A stretch of DNA of 64,000 nt from Fischerella thermalis PCC 7521 (lineage in GTDB: Bacteria; Cyanobacteriota; Cyanobacteriia; Cyanobacteriales; Nostocaceae). Location: the NCBI RefSeq assembly GCF_000317225.1, contig NZ_AJLL01000061.1, forward strand, positions 111,750 through 175,749. Reading direction: 5' to 3'. Of this stretch, positions 30,040 to 37,889 are shown piece after piece (positions within the stretch are counted from its first letter, which is position 1; each line of letters opens with the position of its first letter). The notes under the pieces were generated by a model. That model was not told the DNA's origin. It was given only the letters and a program-made list of their open reading frames with translations, and searched no databases. The position numbers were made by a program, and so were the translations under genes.

Positions 30040-30548
30040 TTATGGGGTTCGCATTGGTAATGGCTGCCAGTTAGAATAGTCTGCTAGATGATTCCAGTAT
30101 GGAAGATAACCAACAAAAGCAAAAACTAGAGCAGCAATTACTAGTAATATTGCACCAAATAACTGCCATTTACGATTTGTTTTCAGATACAGCGTTGGTG
30201 CAGCACAAACTCCACCTAACCCCGTTAAAATAAATCCAATGCCTGAGAGAAGTAGATTTCGCGTTAAGTTGAGATTAATGATACGTACCCCAATCACAAT
30301 AGCAGCCAGTCCAGCAAAAAAGCATAAACTGCTACTGTGAGTAAATCCCATCCCAAAGCCAAAGCTAAGGAAGCAGACAAAAATAAAATACCGAATAATA
30401 CTGTCATTTCAGCATAGGCAATCTTGAAAATTCCTCGTACTGGCCAGGTAAAAGTCATGTGTAAACCAGTAACTAGGGCGATCGCCCCTGTCAGTCCAAA
30501 TCCGGGAATCCAACGTTTTTGATAAGCGTGATCTAAACCAAAATACAC
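30040..30548 (-). pseudogene. DUF981 membrane protein broken by frameshift
   Basis: Two overlapping frames together spell one DUF981-type membrane protein. The 5' part includes WIPGFGLTGAIALVTGLHMT and LGWDLLTVAVYAF; after a shift the 3' part continues FAGLAAIVIGVRIINLN and GIGFILTGLGGVCAAPTLYL. The switch falls at an A6 run (T6 on the coding strand, about 30316-30321). The N-terminus is also abnormal: an in-frame TGA lies just upstream (about 30571), and the expected first 20 or so residues are only traceable in another frame. At least two lesions point to a true pseudogene rather than one sequencing error. Confidence 0.75.
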
Positions 30549-30630
30549 ATAGCCAGCTAGAATCTGGAATCAGAGTGTTCTACCATCAACTTGTAATTGA
30601 TCATAACCGCTGTTGCCACCAACAGAAAAT

Positions 30631-30665
30631 CTATCTGTGTCCATCGGTGTCCATCGGTGTTCGAT
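30631..30665. repeat. Single arm of repeat family B
   Basis: ctatctgtgtccatcggtgt followed by ccatcggtgttcg matches the right arm of the elements at 21761-21990 and 33122-33265; no partner arm is visible nearby. Confidence 0.55.
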
Positions 30666-30799
30666 CTACAAAAAATGATTTTTGTTCTCTGTTAAGAATT
30701 CTCTCTTCACAATTAAGCTTATAAATCAAACCGGATTCCTATAGACACATTTGCTATTAAAATAACTTGGCACAGCAATAAAGCTAGAGGCTAAAAATA

Positions 30800-31672
30800 A
30801 TGACAGAAGCTCGGATTGGAATTATTGGTGGCAGCGGTTTATACAAAATGGATGCCCTTAAAGACGTAGAAGAAGTGAAAGTTGATACTCCTTTTGGTTC
30901 ACCTTCTGATGCTGTCATCTTAGGAACTTTAGATGGAACACAAGTAGCATTTTTAGCTCGTCATGGTCGTAATCACACGCTTTTACCTTCAGAGTTGCCA
31001 TTCCGCGCCAACATCTATGCGATGAAGCAATTGGGTGTGGAGTATTTAATTTCAGCAAGTGCTGTGGGTTCTTTGAAGGAAGAAGCGAAGCCATTAGATA
31101 TGGTAGTTCCTGATCAATTTATTGATAGAACTAAAAATCGGGTTTCTACGTTTTTCGGAGAAGGAATAGTTGCTCACATTGCCTTTGGTGATCCAGTTTG
31201 TCATAATTTAGCTGGAGTATTAGCAGATGCGATCGCTTGTTTGAATCTACCAGATGTTACCCTGCATCGTGGCGGTACTTATGTATGTATGGAAGGACCA
31301 GCATTTTCTACTAAAGCAGAATCAAATCTTTACCGCAGTTGGGGTGCAACAGTAATTGGAATGACAAATTTACCAGAGGCGAAATTAGCAAGGGAGGCGG
31401 AAATTGCCTATGCAACTTTAGCACTCGTAACTGATTATGACTGTTGGCATCCAGACCATGATAGTGTGACAGTAGAAATGGTAGTAAATAATTTACAACG
31501 CAATGCTGTCAACGCCCAAAAAGTAATTCAAGAAACAGTGCGGCGCTTGAGTGATAATCCACCACCTAGTGTTGCTCATTCAGCATTAAAATATGCAATT
31601 TTGACACCATTGGATAAAGTGTCAACAGCAACAAAAGAAAAATTAGGATTGTTGTTGAAAAAGTATATTTAA
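30800..31672 (+). CDS. mtnP: S-methyl-5'-thioadenosine phosphorylase
   Basis: 290 residues of the purine nucleoside phosphorylase (PNP/MTAP) superfamily. Converts methylthioadenosine to adenine and methylthioribose-1-phosphate in methionine salvage and polyamine metabolism. Motifs: [10 protein letters not shown] at the N-terminus, [20 protein letters not shown] (phosphate and ribose contacts), [25 protein letters not shown] (base pocket) and [20 protein letters not shown]. The C-terminal DYDCWH motif matches MTAP rather than PNP. Start ATG 30800. The gene is followed by a family C repeat and the DUF790 gene on the same strand. Confidence 0.94.
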   Translation: MTEARIGIIGGSGLYKMDALKDVEEVKVDTPFGSPSDAVILGTLDGTQVAFLARHGRNHTLLPSELPFRANIYAMKQLGVEYLISASAVGSLKEEAKPLDMVVPDQFIDRTKNRVSTFFGEGIVAHIAFGDPVCHNLAGVLADAIACLNLPDVTLHRGGTYVCMEGPAFSTKAESNLYRSWGATVIGMTNLPEAKLAREAEIAYATLALVTDYDCWHPDHDSVTVEMVVNNLQRNAVNAQKVIQETVRRLSDNPPPSVAHSALKYAILTPLDKVSTATKEKLGLLLKKYI

Positions 31673-31675
31673 TTG

Positions 31676-31802
31676 GGCGTTGCTGAATCAAAATATGAAT
31701 TTACAATTTACGGGTGTGTAGAGTAGAGACGTAGCATTGCTACGTCTCTGATAATATTAATCAAATTCAAGCTACGTCTCTGATAATATTAATCAAATTC
31801 AA
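31676..31802. repeat. Repeat family C plus a 32-bp tandem duplication
   Basis: ggcgttgctgaatcaaaata then tgaatttacaatttacgggt is followed by a palindrome-like tagagacgtagca / tgctacgtctctg. The unit beginning gctacgtctctgataatatt (32 bp) is then repeated exactly twice at 31739-31770 and 31771-31802. Confidence 0.75.
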
Positions 31803-31820
31803 GTTAGTTTAAAAGCCTAA

Positions 31821-33035
31821 ATGTTACCAACAGATTTACTCCATCATCACCAAAATGGAGAAGAAATTATTCCCAAAAGATTAAAACTGGATTCTAAAAA
31901 TATAGAGTTAGCCAACGAATTAATTAGTTCTTTTCAAGAAGCAGTTGGAAAGACTCAAGGTACGCTAGAACGTCAATTATTAGAATTAGAAGGTGATACC
32001 ACTGACTATAAAGTGAAACGGGGTTTAGCTTATCTACTTAAAAGTGGTTTTTGTACGTTTGAAGTCATCAGTCCCCTAGAACCCCAAATGTTAAGAGAAA
32101 GGGTGTTTGCTTTAGCAGCTAAATCTGTTCCCAGTCCAGAATTAACACAAGTGACATTAAAAAATATAGCTGATAATTTAACTCAAGAACTCGGACGAGA
32201 AATCTTACCACAGCAAGTCCGTGATGGATTGTATGCTGACTTATCAGAAAATAGGATTCTCACGAATTTTGAGCCACCAAAACCAGAAGAATTGTTACAC
32301 AGGTATAATTTATCACAAGTGCAAGGTGTATTTTATAGAGCCAGTCAATTAGTATTAAATGCTCATCGGAATGTTCCTGGGGAATACAAGCTTTTATTTC
32401 GCTATTTAAAATTATTTCAATTGATGGCATATATAGAAGGTGATGCCGACCACGGATTTACAATCACGATTGATGGACCGACAAGTTTATTTAATCCTAG
32501 TACAAGATATGGTTTAGCGATCGCGAAACTTATTCCAGCTTTATTGCATGTCACCAAATGGAGTCTTTCTGCAACACTCCAAGTCCGCGATTTTTATACA
32601 GAAACCTGGAAGACTGGACGTTTCACCCTCAATTCTGAGTGTGGCTTAGTGACTCATTACCCACCGGGTAAACCTTATGATAGTATGATTGAAGCATCAT
32701 TTGCTGATAAATGGAATGCACTTAAAAGTTGTTGGGCATTAGAGCGAGAAGTCGATTTAATTCCTATTCCTGGTAGTGTGATGATTCCCGATTTTCGGTT
32801 AGTGCATCCCGATGGACGCAGTTTTCTCTTAGAAATTATCGGTTATTGGCGACCGGAATATTTACAAAAAAAGTTTGCCCAAGTCCGGCGCGCTCAATGT
32901 GATAATTTAATTTTGGCAATTTCTGAACGTTTGAATTTGGATAAAGTCGGCGTCAAATTAAACGATGTTCCGGCTAGAATAGTTTGGTTTAAAGATAAAT
33001 TGTTGCCAAAATCCATATTAGCTGTTATTGAGTAA
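31821..33035 (+). CDS. DUF790 (Bax1-like) predicted nuclease
   Basis: 404 residues matching the DUF790 family, whose archaeal member Bax1 is a nuclease that partners the XPB helicase. The N-terminal half is helical (KVKRGLAYLLKSGFCTFEVI). The C-terminal half shows a PD-(D/E)XK-like core: MIPDFRLVHPDGRSFLLEII (D and E) then GYWRPEYLQKK and NLILAISERLN. Bacterial DUF790 genes often lie beside an XPB-like helicase, but none is adjacent here, so the partner must be elsewhere. A DNA repair role is likely by family. ATG 31821. Confidence 0.8.
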   Translation: MLPTDLLHHHQNGEEIIPKRLKLDSKNIELANELISSFQEAVGKTQGTLERQLLELEGDTTDYKVKRGLAYLLKSGFCTFEVISPLEPQMLRERVFALAAKSVPSPELTQVTLKNIADNLTQELGREILPQQVRDGLYADLSENRILTNFEPPKPEELLHRYNLSQVQGVFYRASQLVLNAHRNVPGEYKLLFRYLKLFQLMAYIEGDADHGFTITIDGPTSLFNPSTRYGLAIAKLIPALLHVTKWSLSATLQVRDFYTETWKTGRFTLNSECGLVTHYPPGKPYDSMIEASFADKWNALKSCWALEREVDLIPIPGSVMIPDFRLVHPDGRSFLLEIIGYWRPEYLQKKFAQVRRAQCDNLILAISERLNLDKVGVKLNDVPARIVWFKDKLLPKSILAVIE

Positions 33036-33473
33036 AATCCACAGTTCGTAGTAAGCACTTTGGTGCTTAAGAAAACATTAGCTGATGTAAATTGAAGCCA
33101 TGTCCAAAATCGTTTTTGTTATCGAACACCGATGGACACCGATGAACACTGATAGATTATTGGTGTGTATTTTATAGTTTTACATCTGATGTCAATTAAT
33201 CATTACTTATAGAGAAGCGATACAAATAATCCATCTGTGTGCATCGCCTTGCACTGTGTTCGTTTTCCAAATATCTAGCGCTTTGCGATTAACTCCAGTA
33301 GAAGAGGTAACGACGTTGGTATTAGTGCAGGCGCGGAGGTATTAGGCAATATCCAACTTTCTTAAAAATAAAGAATTCATAATATTAGAGATCGTACTGA
33401 GCTAAAAAATGTCACTATAAATGAGACACTCAAATGTAGCAGTCAATTGATTTACAATCAGGGAAACTGACCT
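33036..33473. other. Spacer with family B element
   Basis: 438 bases. The inverted repeat element at 33122-33265 occupies the centre. The part from 33280 to 33400 has a short GC-richer stretch, possibly a gene relic, that I could not identify. Confidence 0.5.
33122..33265. repeat. Inverted repeat element, family B
   Basis: Left arm tcgaacaccgatggacaccg plus atgaacactgatagatt; right arm atccatctgtgtgcatcgcc plus ttgcactgtgttcg. It is a shorter relative (about 144 bp) of the 230-bp element at 21761-21990, with the central AT-rich part reduced. Confidence 0.7.
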
Positions 33474-33875
33474 ATGGATTGCAAAACTGCAACTTTAGTC
33501 TACCAAAGTGAAAATCATCTGGAAAAAATCCAGGAAATTTTTCCAGAAGCTTGGAAATTCTTAGAAGAAGTATCTTTTGCTTACGTTCAGAAAAAGCCAG
33601 ATAAATTTGATGCTGCTGTCAAAGAAATAGTTGGTGAAACACCTTTCCAGTTTAGAATGGTTCACCGTGACGACAGAGACCAACTCACAAAAGACCTTTC
33701 TGATTTATTAGGAGATATTACCTCAAGATTACTGCTAGAAAAACATTTTTCAGAAGTAGTTGGGCAGCCAGTATTTTTTAGTACTATTTGTTGTAACAGT
33801 CATCTTACTTCTGACCATGAATTAACTTTGGAAGAAGTTTTACCTCTACAGCGGGCAGCGGTGAAGTTACAATAA
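33474..33875 (+). CDS. Hypothetical cytoplasmic protein
   Basis: 133 residues from ATG 33474, predominantly helical and acidic (HLEKIQEIFPEAWKFLEEVS, DLSDLLGDITSRLLLEKHF), with one Cys pair (TICCNS). No signal peptide, membrane segment or known motif. It is complete and codon use is like its neighbours, so it is probably real. It converges on murT. Function unknown. Confidence 0.6.
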   Translation: MDCKTATLVYQSENHLEKIQEIFPEAWKFLEEVSFAYVQKKPDKFDAAVKEIVGETPFQFRMVHRDDRDQLTKDLSDLLGDITSRLLLEKHFSEVVGQPVFFSTICCNSHLTSDHELTLEEVLPLQRAAVKLQ

Positions 33876-33948
33876 GGGTTTAGTTGTTGGTTGTTGGTTG
33901 ATAGTTGTTTGGAACAACGAACCATCAACCAGCAACAAAGAACGAAAT

Positions 33949-35295
33949 TTAGCGAATTTTCCTACCAGTTAGTACTTCCCGTACATCCAGCATGGCTGTG
34001 TAGGTAGGTAAGATGTGCAAGGTTTCATGATCTGGGGTATGTTCCAAAGCTGTGTTGATAGCTTGTTGCAAATTTTCTTGGACAATCAACTTACAAGTAT
34101 TTTGAGGTGCGGGATCGCTGTAGCGGAGACGGAGAGCCATATCATAAGCGCGATCGCCACTCACTATAAGAGTTCCTCCCCGTTGGACTAGTTTCTCTGT
34201 ATCTACATCCCAAATCCAGGATACATCCTCGCCATCTTGAATGCGATCGTTTAATACTAATAGTGTTGTTTTATGATGACTTTGAGTCACAACTCGAATA
34301 GTTTCATTCGTTCCTACAGGATTTTTTGATAATAAAATTCGTACTTGTTTGCCATTAATATTTAATTCTTCCGCACGACCAAAAGCAGGTTGAAAGTTAG
34401 GTATAGCATCACGAATAGTCGCTTCCTCAATCCCCAATTCCATGGCAGCAGTAGCAGCTGCTAAAGTATTATATTTATTGTATAAACCAATGAGAATTTG
34501 CGGCCATCGGCTACTATCAATTGTTGGTTGGTTTCTAGTAAAACCACAACTGGGACAAGTATATTCGCCCATATGAGACAAATAAACGCCTTTATAGTCT
34601 AAGGCGTGTCCGCAACTGGGACAATAGATAGAATCAACAGCATGGGGAATCGATTCTAGATAATTTTCTGGTTCGTTCAAACCAAAAAATGTAACTCGTT
34701 GCTGAGATAACTGCTGACCAAGATAGCAAATCGTTGGGTCGTCAGCATTAGCAACAATAATAGTTTCAGGAGGTAAAGTGGCGATCGCACTCCCCCAGCG
34801 TTTACTAATTGTGTCTACTTCTCCATATCTATCCAGTTGATCACGAAACAAGTTTAAACAGACAATCAGTTTTGGTTGAATCGGGGCTAAAACCCTGGGT
34901 AGGATATTTTCATCCACTTCTAAAATGGCGTAATCTACATCTAGCGAACCTACCAAATTCGCACTTTCCATTAACGCTGTCATCAAGCCATTTTCTAAAT
35001 TTGCACCCGTGGAATTATGAGCAACACGAAAACCTTGACGTTCTAAAATATCCCGTAAAAACAACGATGTGGTAGTTTTACCATTCGTACCAGCAACTAG
35101 AATCACCCCATTTTTCACCTGCTGACTCAACAATGGTAACAAACGGGGTTCAATGCGACGTGCGATCGCACCAGGTAGAACAGACGCCGCACCCAAATTT
35201 AGCGATCGCACCATTAAAGTCACGCTTTTAGCTATGGAGACAGCCAAACCCAGCCGCAGTTTATCTTTGAATTGAATTTTGTTTCCCACAACCAT
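33949..35295 (-). CDS. murT: Mur ligase family protein MurT (DUF1727)
   Basis: 448 residues. The Mur ligase central domain shows AGTNGKTTTS (residues 69-77). An inserted zinc ribbon of two CPSC motifs (CPSCGHALDYKG, YTCPSCGFTRN) follows, then the C-terminal DUF1727 domain with FQPAFGRAEEL and VLNDRIQDGEDVSWIWDVD. This is the MurT architecture. In Gram-positives MurT with GatD amidates D-Glu of lipid II. No gatD-like glutaminase gene is adjacent in this window. Start ATG 35295. Confidence 0.88.
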   Translation of the reverse strand: MVVGNKIQFKDKLRLGLAVSIAKSVTLMVRSLNLGAASVLPGAIARRIEPRLLPLLSQQVKNGVILVAGTNGKTTTSLFLRDILERQGFRVAHNSTGANLENGLMTALMESANLVGSLDVDYAILEVDENILPRVLAPIQPKLIVCLNLFRDQLDRYGEVDTISKRWGSAIATLPPETIIVANADDPTICYLGQQLSQQRVTFFGLNEPENYLESIPHAVDSIYCPSCGHALDYKGVYLSHMGEYTCPSCGFTRNQPTIDSSRWPQILIGLYNKYNTLAAATAAMELGIEEATIRDAIPNFQPAFGRAEELNINGKQVRILLSKNPVGTNETIRVVTQSHHKTTLLVLNDRIQDGEDVSWIWDVDTEKLVQRGGTLIVSGDRAYDMALRLRYSDPAPQNTCKLIVQENLQQAINTALEHTPDHETLHILPTYTAMLDVREVLTGRKIR

Positions 35296-35359
35296 ATCCT
35301 AATCGGCAATTTAATATGCGTGAGTTTAGCGAATCCTGGGTAAAAATACCAGACAATTC

Positions 35360-35430
35360 ATATCATGTCTGCTTGAGGACTCAACATTATCCGTTAGGGT
35401 CGATAATTGGTAATTGGTGATAGTTAGTTA
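35360..35430 (+). repeat. Truncated copy of repeat family A
   Basis: atatcatgtctgcttgagga and ggtcgataattggtaattgg match the left half of the 138-bp element; the right half is missing. Confidence 0.6.
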
Positions 35431-35495
35431 TTTGCTTTGCGCCCTTATAGTAGATGGTGGTCAGTTATACCCAAAATCTAAAATCCTCTTAGCAA

Positions 35496-36137
35496 ATGAG
35501 TAATGCTTTTTTTCACGAACAATTGCAGCGCACGCCAGCACTAATGTATAAACTGCGGGACTTTTCCATTACCATTTGTGGTGCTGGGGCTTTGGGTGCA
35601 AATATCACTGAAAATTTAGCCCGTTCCGGTTTTGGCAAGTTACGGGTAATAGACAGAGACAGAGTTGAGGAACGTAACCTTTCTACTCAACCTTACTACC
35701 GTTCTGATGTTGGCGCATACAAAGCTAAAATCCTCACCAATAATCTTTACCGTGCTTTGGGTGTCACAGTCGATGGACGTCCGAAAGAATTAACATCAGC
35801 CAATGTAGGACAATTGTTAGCAGATAGTGCTTTGATTATTGACACCTTTGATAACAGCAGCAGCCGACAAGCTGTGTTTGATTACTCTACTAATTCTCAA
35901 ATACCTTGTCTACATGTAGGTTTGGCTTCAGATTATGCAGAAATTATCTGGAACCAAATTTATCGTGTACCTTCACCTGCTAATGATGATATCTGCGACT
36001 ACCCCCTAGCACGCAACTTGGTTATCCTCGCAGTTGCAGTTGCTTGTGAAGTTATCGTTAACTTTGTAGCTACAGGAAAGCAGGAGAGTTTTACTGTTAC
36101 CTTAGCTGATTTTGCCGTTCAGCCTTTTAACGTATAA
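35496..36137 (+). CDS. ThiF/HesA-type E1-like adenylyltransferase
   Basis: 213 residues with a Rossmann ATP-binding motif ICGAGALGANITENLARSG (GAGALG at 29-34). Further E1-type residues are Asp in VIDRDRVEERNLSTQ with the Asn/Gln pair, Lys in AYKAKIL, and Asp in IIDTFDN. It can thus bind ATP and adenylate a C-terminal carboxylate. It lacks the CxxC zinc pairs of MoeB/ThiF and an obvious catalytic-Cys domain; only DDICDYPLA offers a conserved-looking Cys. The next gene, 26 bases downstream, encodes a small acidic protein and may be functionally linked. The substrate protein is unknown. Confidence 0.82.
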   Translation: MSNAFFHEQLQRTPALMYKLRDFSITICGAGALGANITENLARSGFGKLRVIDRDRVEERNLSTQPYYRSDVGAYKAKILTNNLYRALGVTVDGRPKELTSANVGQLLADSALIIDTFDNSSSRQAVFDYSTNSQIPCLHVGLASDYAEIIWNQIYRVPSPANDDICDYPLARNLVILAVAVACEVIVNFVATGKQESFTVTLADFAVQPFNV

Positions 36138-36163
36138 AGTTAGTACAGATTGGGAATTAAATT

Positions 36164-36403
36164 ATGGAGCAAAATCAGCATGAACAGCGCCGCGCCGCTG
36201 ATCAGGAGTTTCAAAAATCCCTAGACCAACTGCAACAAATTTTACAAAATGATTCTACACAAACAGAAGAGACACCCCAATCCCCTAGTGATCATGAAGG
36301 CGATCGCCAAATAGCCGAAACTTCCTCAATCATTGATTTAGATGTGTGGGAAGACGCAGTTGCTGATATCGACCAATATTTGCAGCAAAAAGGAAAAAGT
36401 TGA
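36164..36403 (+). CDS. Small acidic coiled-coil protein next to the ThiF-like gene
   Basis: 79 residues from ATG 36164. It is rich in Gln, Glu and Asp, with a helical N-terminus (RRAADQEFQKSLDQLQQIL), a disordered Thr/Ser/Pro middle, and a C-terminal helix (IIDLDVWEDAVADIDQYLQQ) ending in KGKS. It does not end in Gly-Gly, so it is not a typical ubiquitin-like substrate. The 26-base gap to the E1-like gene suggests one transcript. No family recognised. Confidence 0.6.
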   Translation: MEQNQHEQRRAADQEFQKSLDQLQQILQNDSTQTEETPQSPSDHEGDRQIAETSSIIDLDVWEDAVADIDQYLQQKGKS

Positions 36404-36409
36404 TTGTCA

Positions 36410-36660
36410 ATTGTCATTGGTTAGTAGTTAGTGGTTAGTAGTTAATTGTTGGTTGCTTACTACTCCACCCTAGGGGAAGCCGCGCAAAGCGCACCGCAGG
36501 TGCTTCATCCCGGGAAACCCGTCCACCGCACTGTCTTGTCTACACAACCTTCACACCCCACCCTTACCTTAAGCCGCGCAGAGCGCATCTACACACCCCT
36601 CATACCGCTCATACCCTCTTCCTAAATTTTGAATTTTGAATTGTTTTCTCCCCATCTCCC
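36410..36660. repeat. Cluster of spacer repeats
   Basis: Contains agtggttagtagtt heptamer-type repeats (36424-36445). Two copies of an aagccgcgca(a/g)agcgca motif follow (36478-36493 and 36572-36587), then C-rich tracts. The same motif in the other orientation is at 28013-28034 and 45489-45510. Nothing coding seen. Confidence 0.6.
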
Positions 36661-36666
36661 CATCTC

Positions 36667-37446
36667 CTACCCCCTTCTCTGTCTTCGCGCCTCGTACAAC
36701 ATCAATGCAGCTGCGATCGCTACATTCAGTGACTCTACCCCAGGATTGAGAGGAATGTTTACGCTTGTATCTGCCATTGCTGCTAATTCTGGCGACAAAC
36801 CAGCACCTTCGTTACCCAATAAAATCAAACTTGGTTGATGCCAGTCTACCTCCCAGTAAGTTAAATGTGCACTCGGCAGGGTTGCGATCACTTGCATTCC
36901 CGCCTGTTTAGCTTGCATGACTGTCGCTTTTAAATCTGGACTCACTGTCATAGGCAGACGAAACCATTGTCCGGCGGTGGCTCGTAATACCTTAGGATTA
37001 TCTAAATCTACACTATCTCCACTCAGCCACAATCCACTCGCCCCAGCTGCTGCCGCAGTGCGAATAATTGTACCCAAATTACCAGGATCTTGCACTGTTT
37101 CTAAGGCTAGTACCACACCAGTAAATGGTATGGGAGTTGGAGCAACATCCCGTTTCGCCAGCGCCACAACTCCATCTGGTTGTACCGTGGTAGCGATCGC
37201 CGCCATCACTTCTTCACTGACAATTTCTGCGCGATCGCTCTTTTGACAAGCCTCTTCCCATAACATCGGATGGGATATTTGCCACTGTTGGGTACAACAC
37301 ACCACTGCAAGCGGATAGTTTACTGCACAAGCTTCCTCCAACAAGTGTGTTCCCTCCAGTAGAAACAATTGCTGCTTATGCCGTTCTTTGGCAGCATGGA
37401 GTTTTCTAATTTGCTTAACTAGAGAATTTTGTAAACTTGTCAACAC
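36667..37446 (-). CDS. SpoU/TrmH family RNA 2'-O-methyltransferase
   Basis: 259 residues. An N-terminal substrate-binding domain (NSLVKQIRKLHAAKERHKQQ, FLLEGTHLLEEA) precedes a SPOUT knot domain with motif 1 DPGNLGTIIRTAAAAGASGL, motif 2 ILLGNEGAGLS and motif 3 IPLNPGVESLNVAIAAALML. All three motifs are intact. Family members methylate ribose in tRNA or rRNA; the N-terminal type resembles the group that modifies 23S rRNA, but the target cannot be read. Start ATG 37446, close upstream of tRNA-Leu on the same strand. Confidence 0.92.
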   Translation of the reverse strand: MLTSLQNSLVKQIRKLHAAKERHKQQLFLLEGTHLLEEACAVNYPLAVVCCTQQWQISHPMLWEEACQKSDRAEIVSEEVMAAIATTVQPDGVVALAKRDVAPTPIPFTGVVLALETVQDPGNLGTIIRTAAAAGASGLWLSGDSVDLDNPKVLRATAGQWFRLPMTVSPDLKATVMQAKQAGMQVIATLPSAHLTYWEVDWHQPSLILLGNEGAGLSPELAAMADTSVNIPLNPGVESLNVAIAAALMLYEARRQRRG

Positions 37447-37509
37447 AATTTTAGATTTTGGGTTTTAGATTTTAGATTAATCGAAAATCGCAAATCTAAA
37501 ATCTCAGAT

Positions 37510-37591
37510 GCGGAACCCGGGACTTGAACCCGGAAGCCTTGTGGGCACTAGAACCTGAATCTAGCGCGTCTGCCAATTCCGCCAGTTCCGC
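37510..37591 (-). tRNA. tRNA-Leu (anticodon CAG)
   Basis: 82-nt minus-strand tRNA without encoded CCA. The acceptor stem gcggaac / gttccgc is perfect. The anticodon stem ctaga / tctag encloses loop ttcaggt with anticodon CAG. The T arm ccggg-ttcaagt-cccgg is regular. The long variable arm fits a class II leucine tRNA. Confidence 0.95.
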
Positions 37592-37680
37592 TTGCGAAGT
37601 TATCTAATGACCGTTTTCTATTATTACTACATTTTTCATAGGTGTCAACTAAGAATTTGAGTGGTTGGTGGTTAATGGTT

Positions 37681-37710
37681 GTACCAGAGGTGCCATGGCA
37701 CGTCTGGTAC
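37681..37710. repeat. Palindromic spacer element, gtacc-type
   Basis: Arms gtaccagaggtgcca / tggcacgtctggtac with one mismatch. The same palindrome recurs at 39333-39361, so two copies flank murA. Confidence 0.7.
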
Positions 37711-37889
37711 ATTGGTTAGTAGTTAGTTGTTCACCACTCCCTCCACTCCTCACACTCCCCACCTCCCCGACTTTTGCGAGAAATCTACTTGCAGATGTAA
37801 TGCAAGAATGTGGACAAATTCAATCTTTCCTGTAGAATCAAAACCGACTTAAAATTTGTAAAATTTATAGTTTTTTGGAGGGTAGGCTT

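Noticed and set aside
33280..33400. Possible degraded gene in the spacer after the family B element
   Set aside because: Short protein-like stretches in two frames but no recognisable family and no start; too little to call.
36410..36660. Possible CRISPR-like array because of repeated short motifs
   Set aside because: Repeats are imperfect, of different kinds, and lack regular spacing or unique spacers; no cas genes are present.
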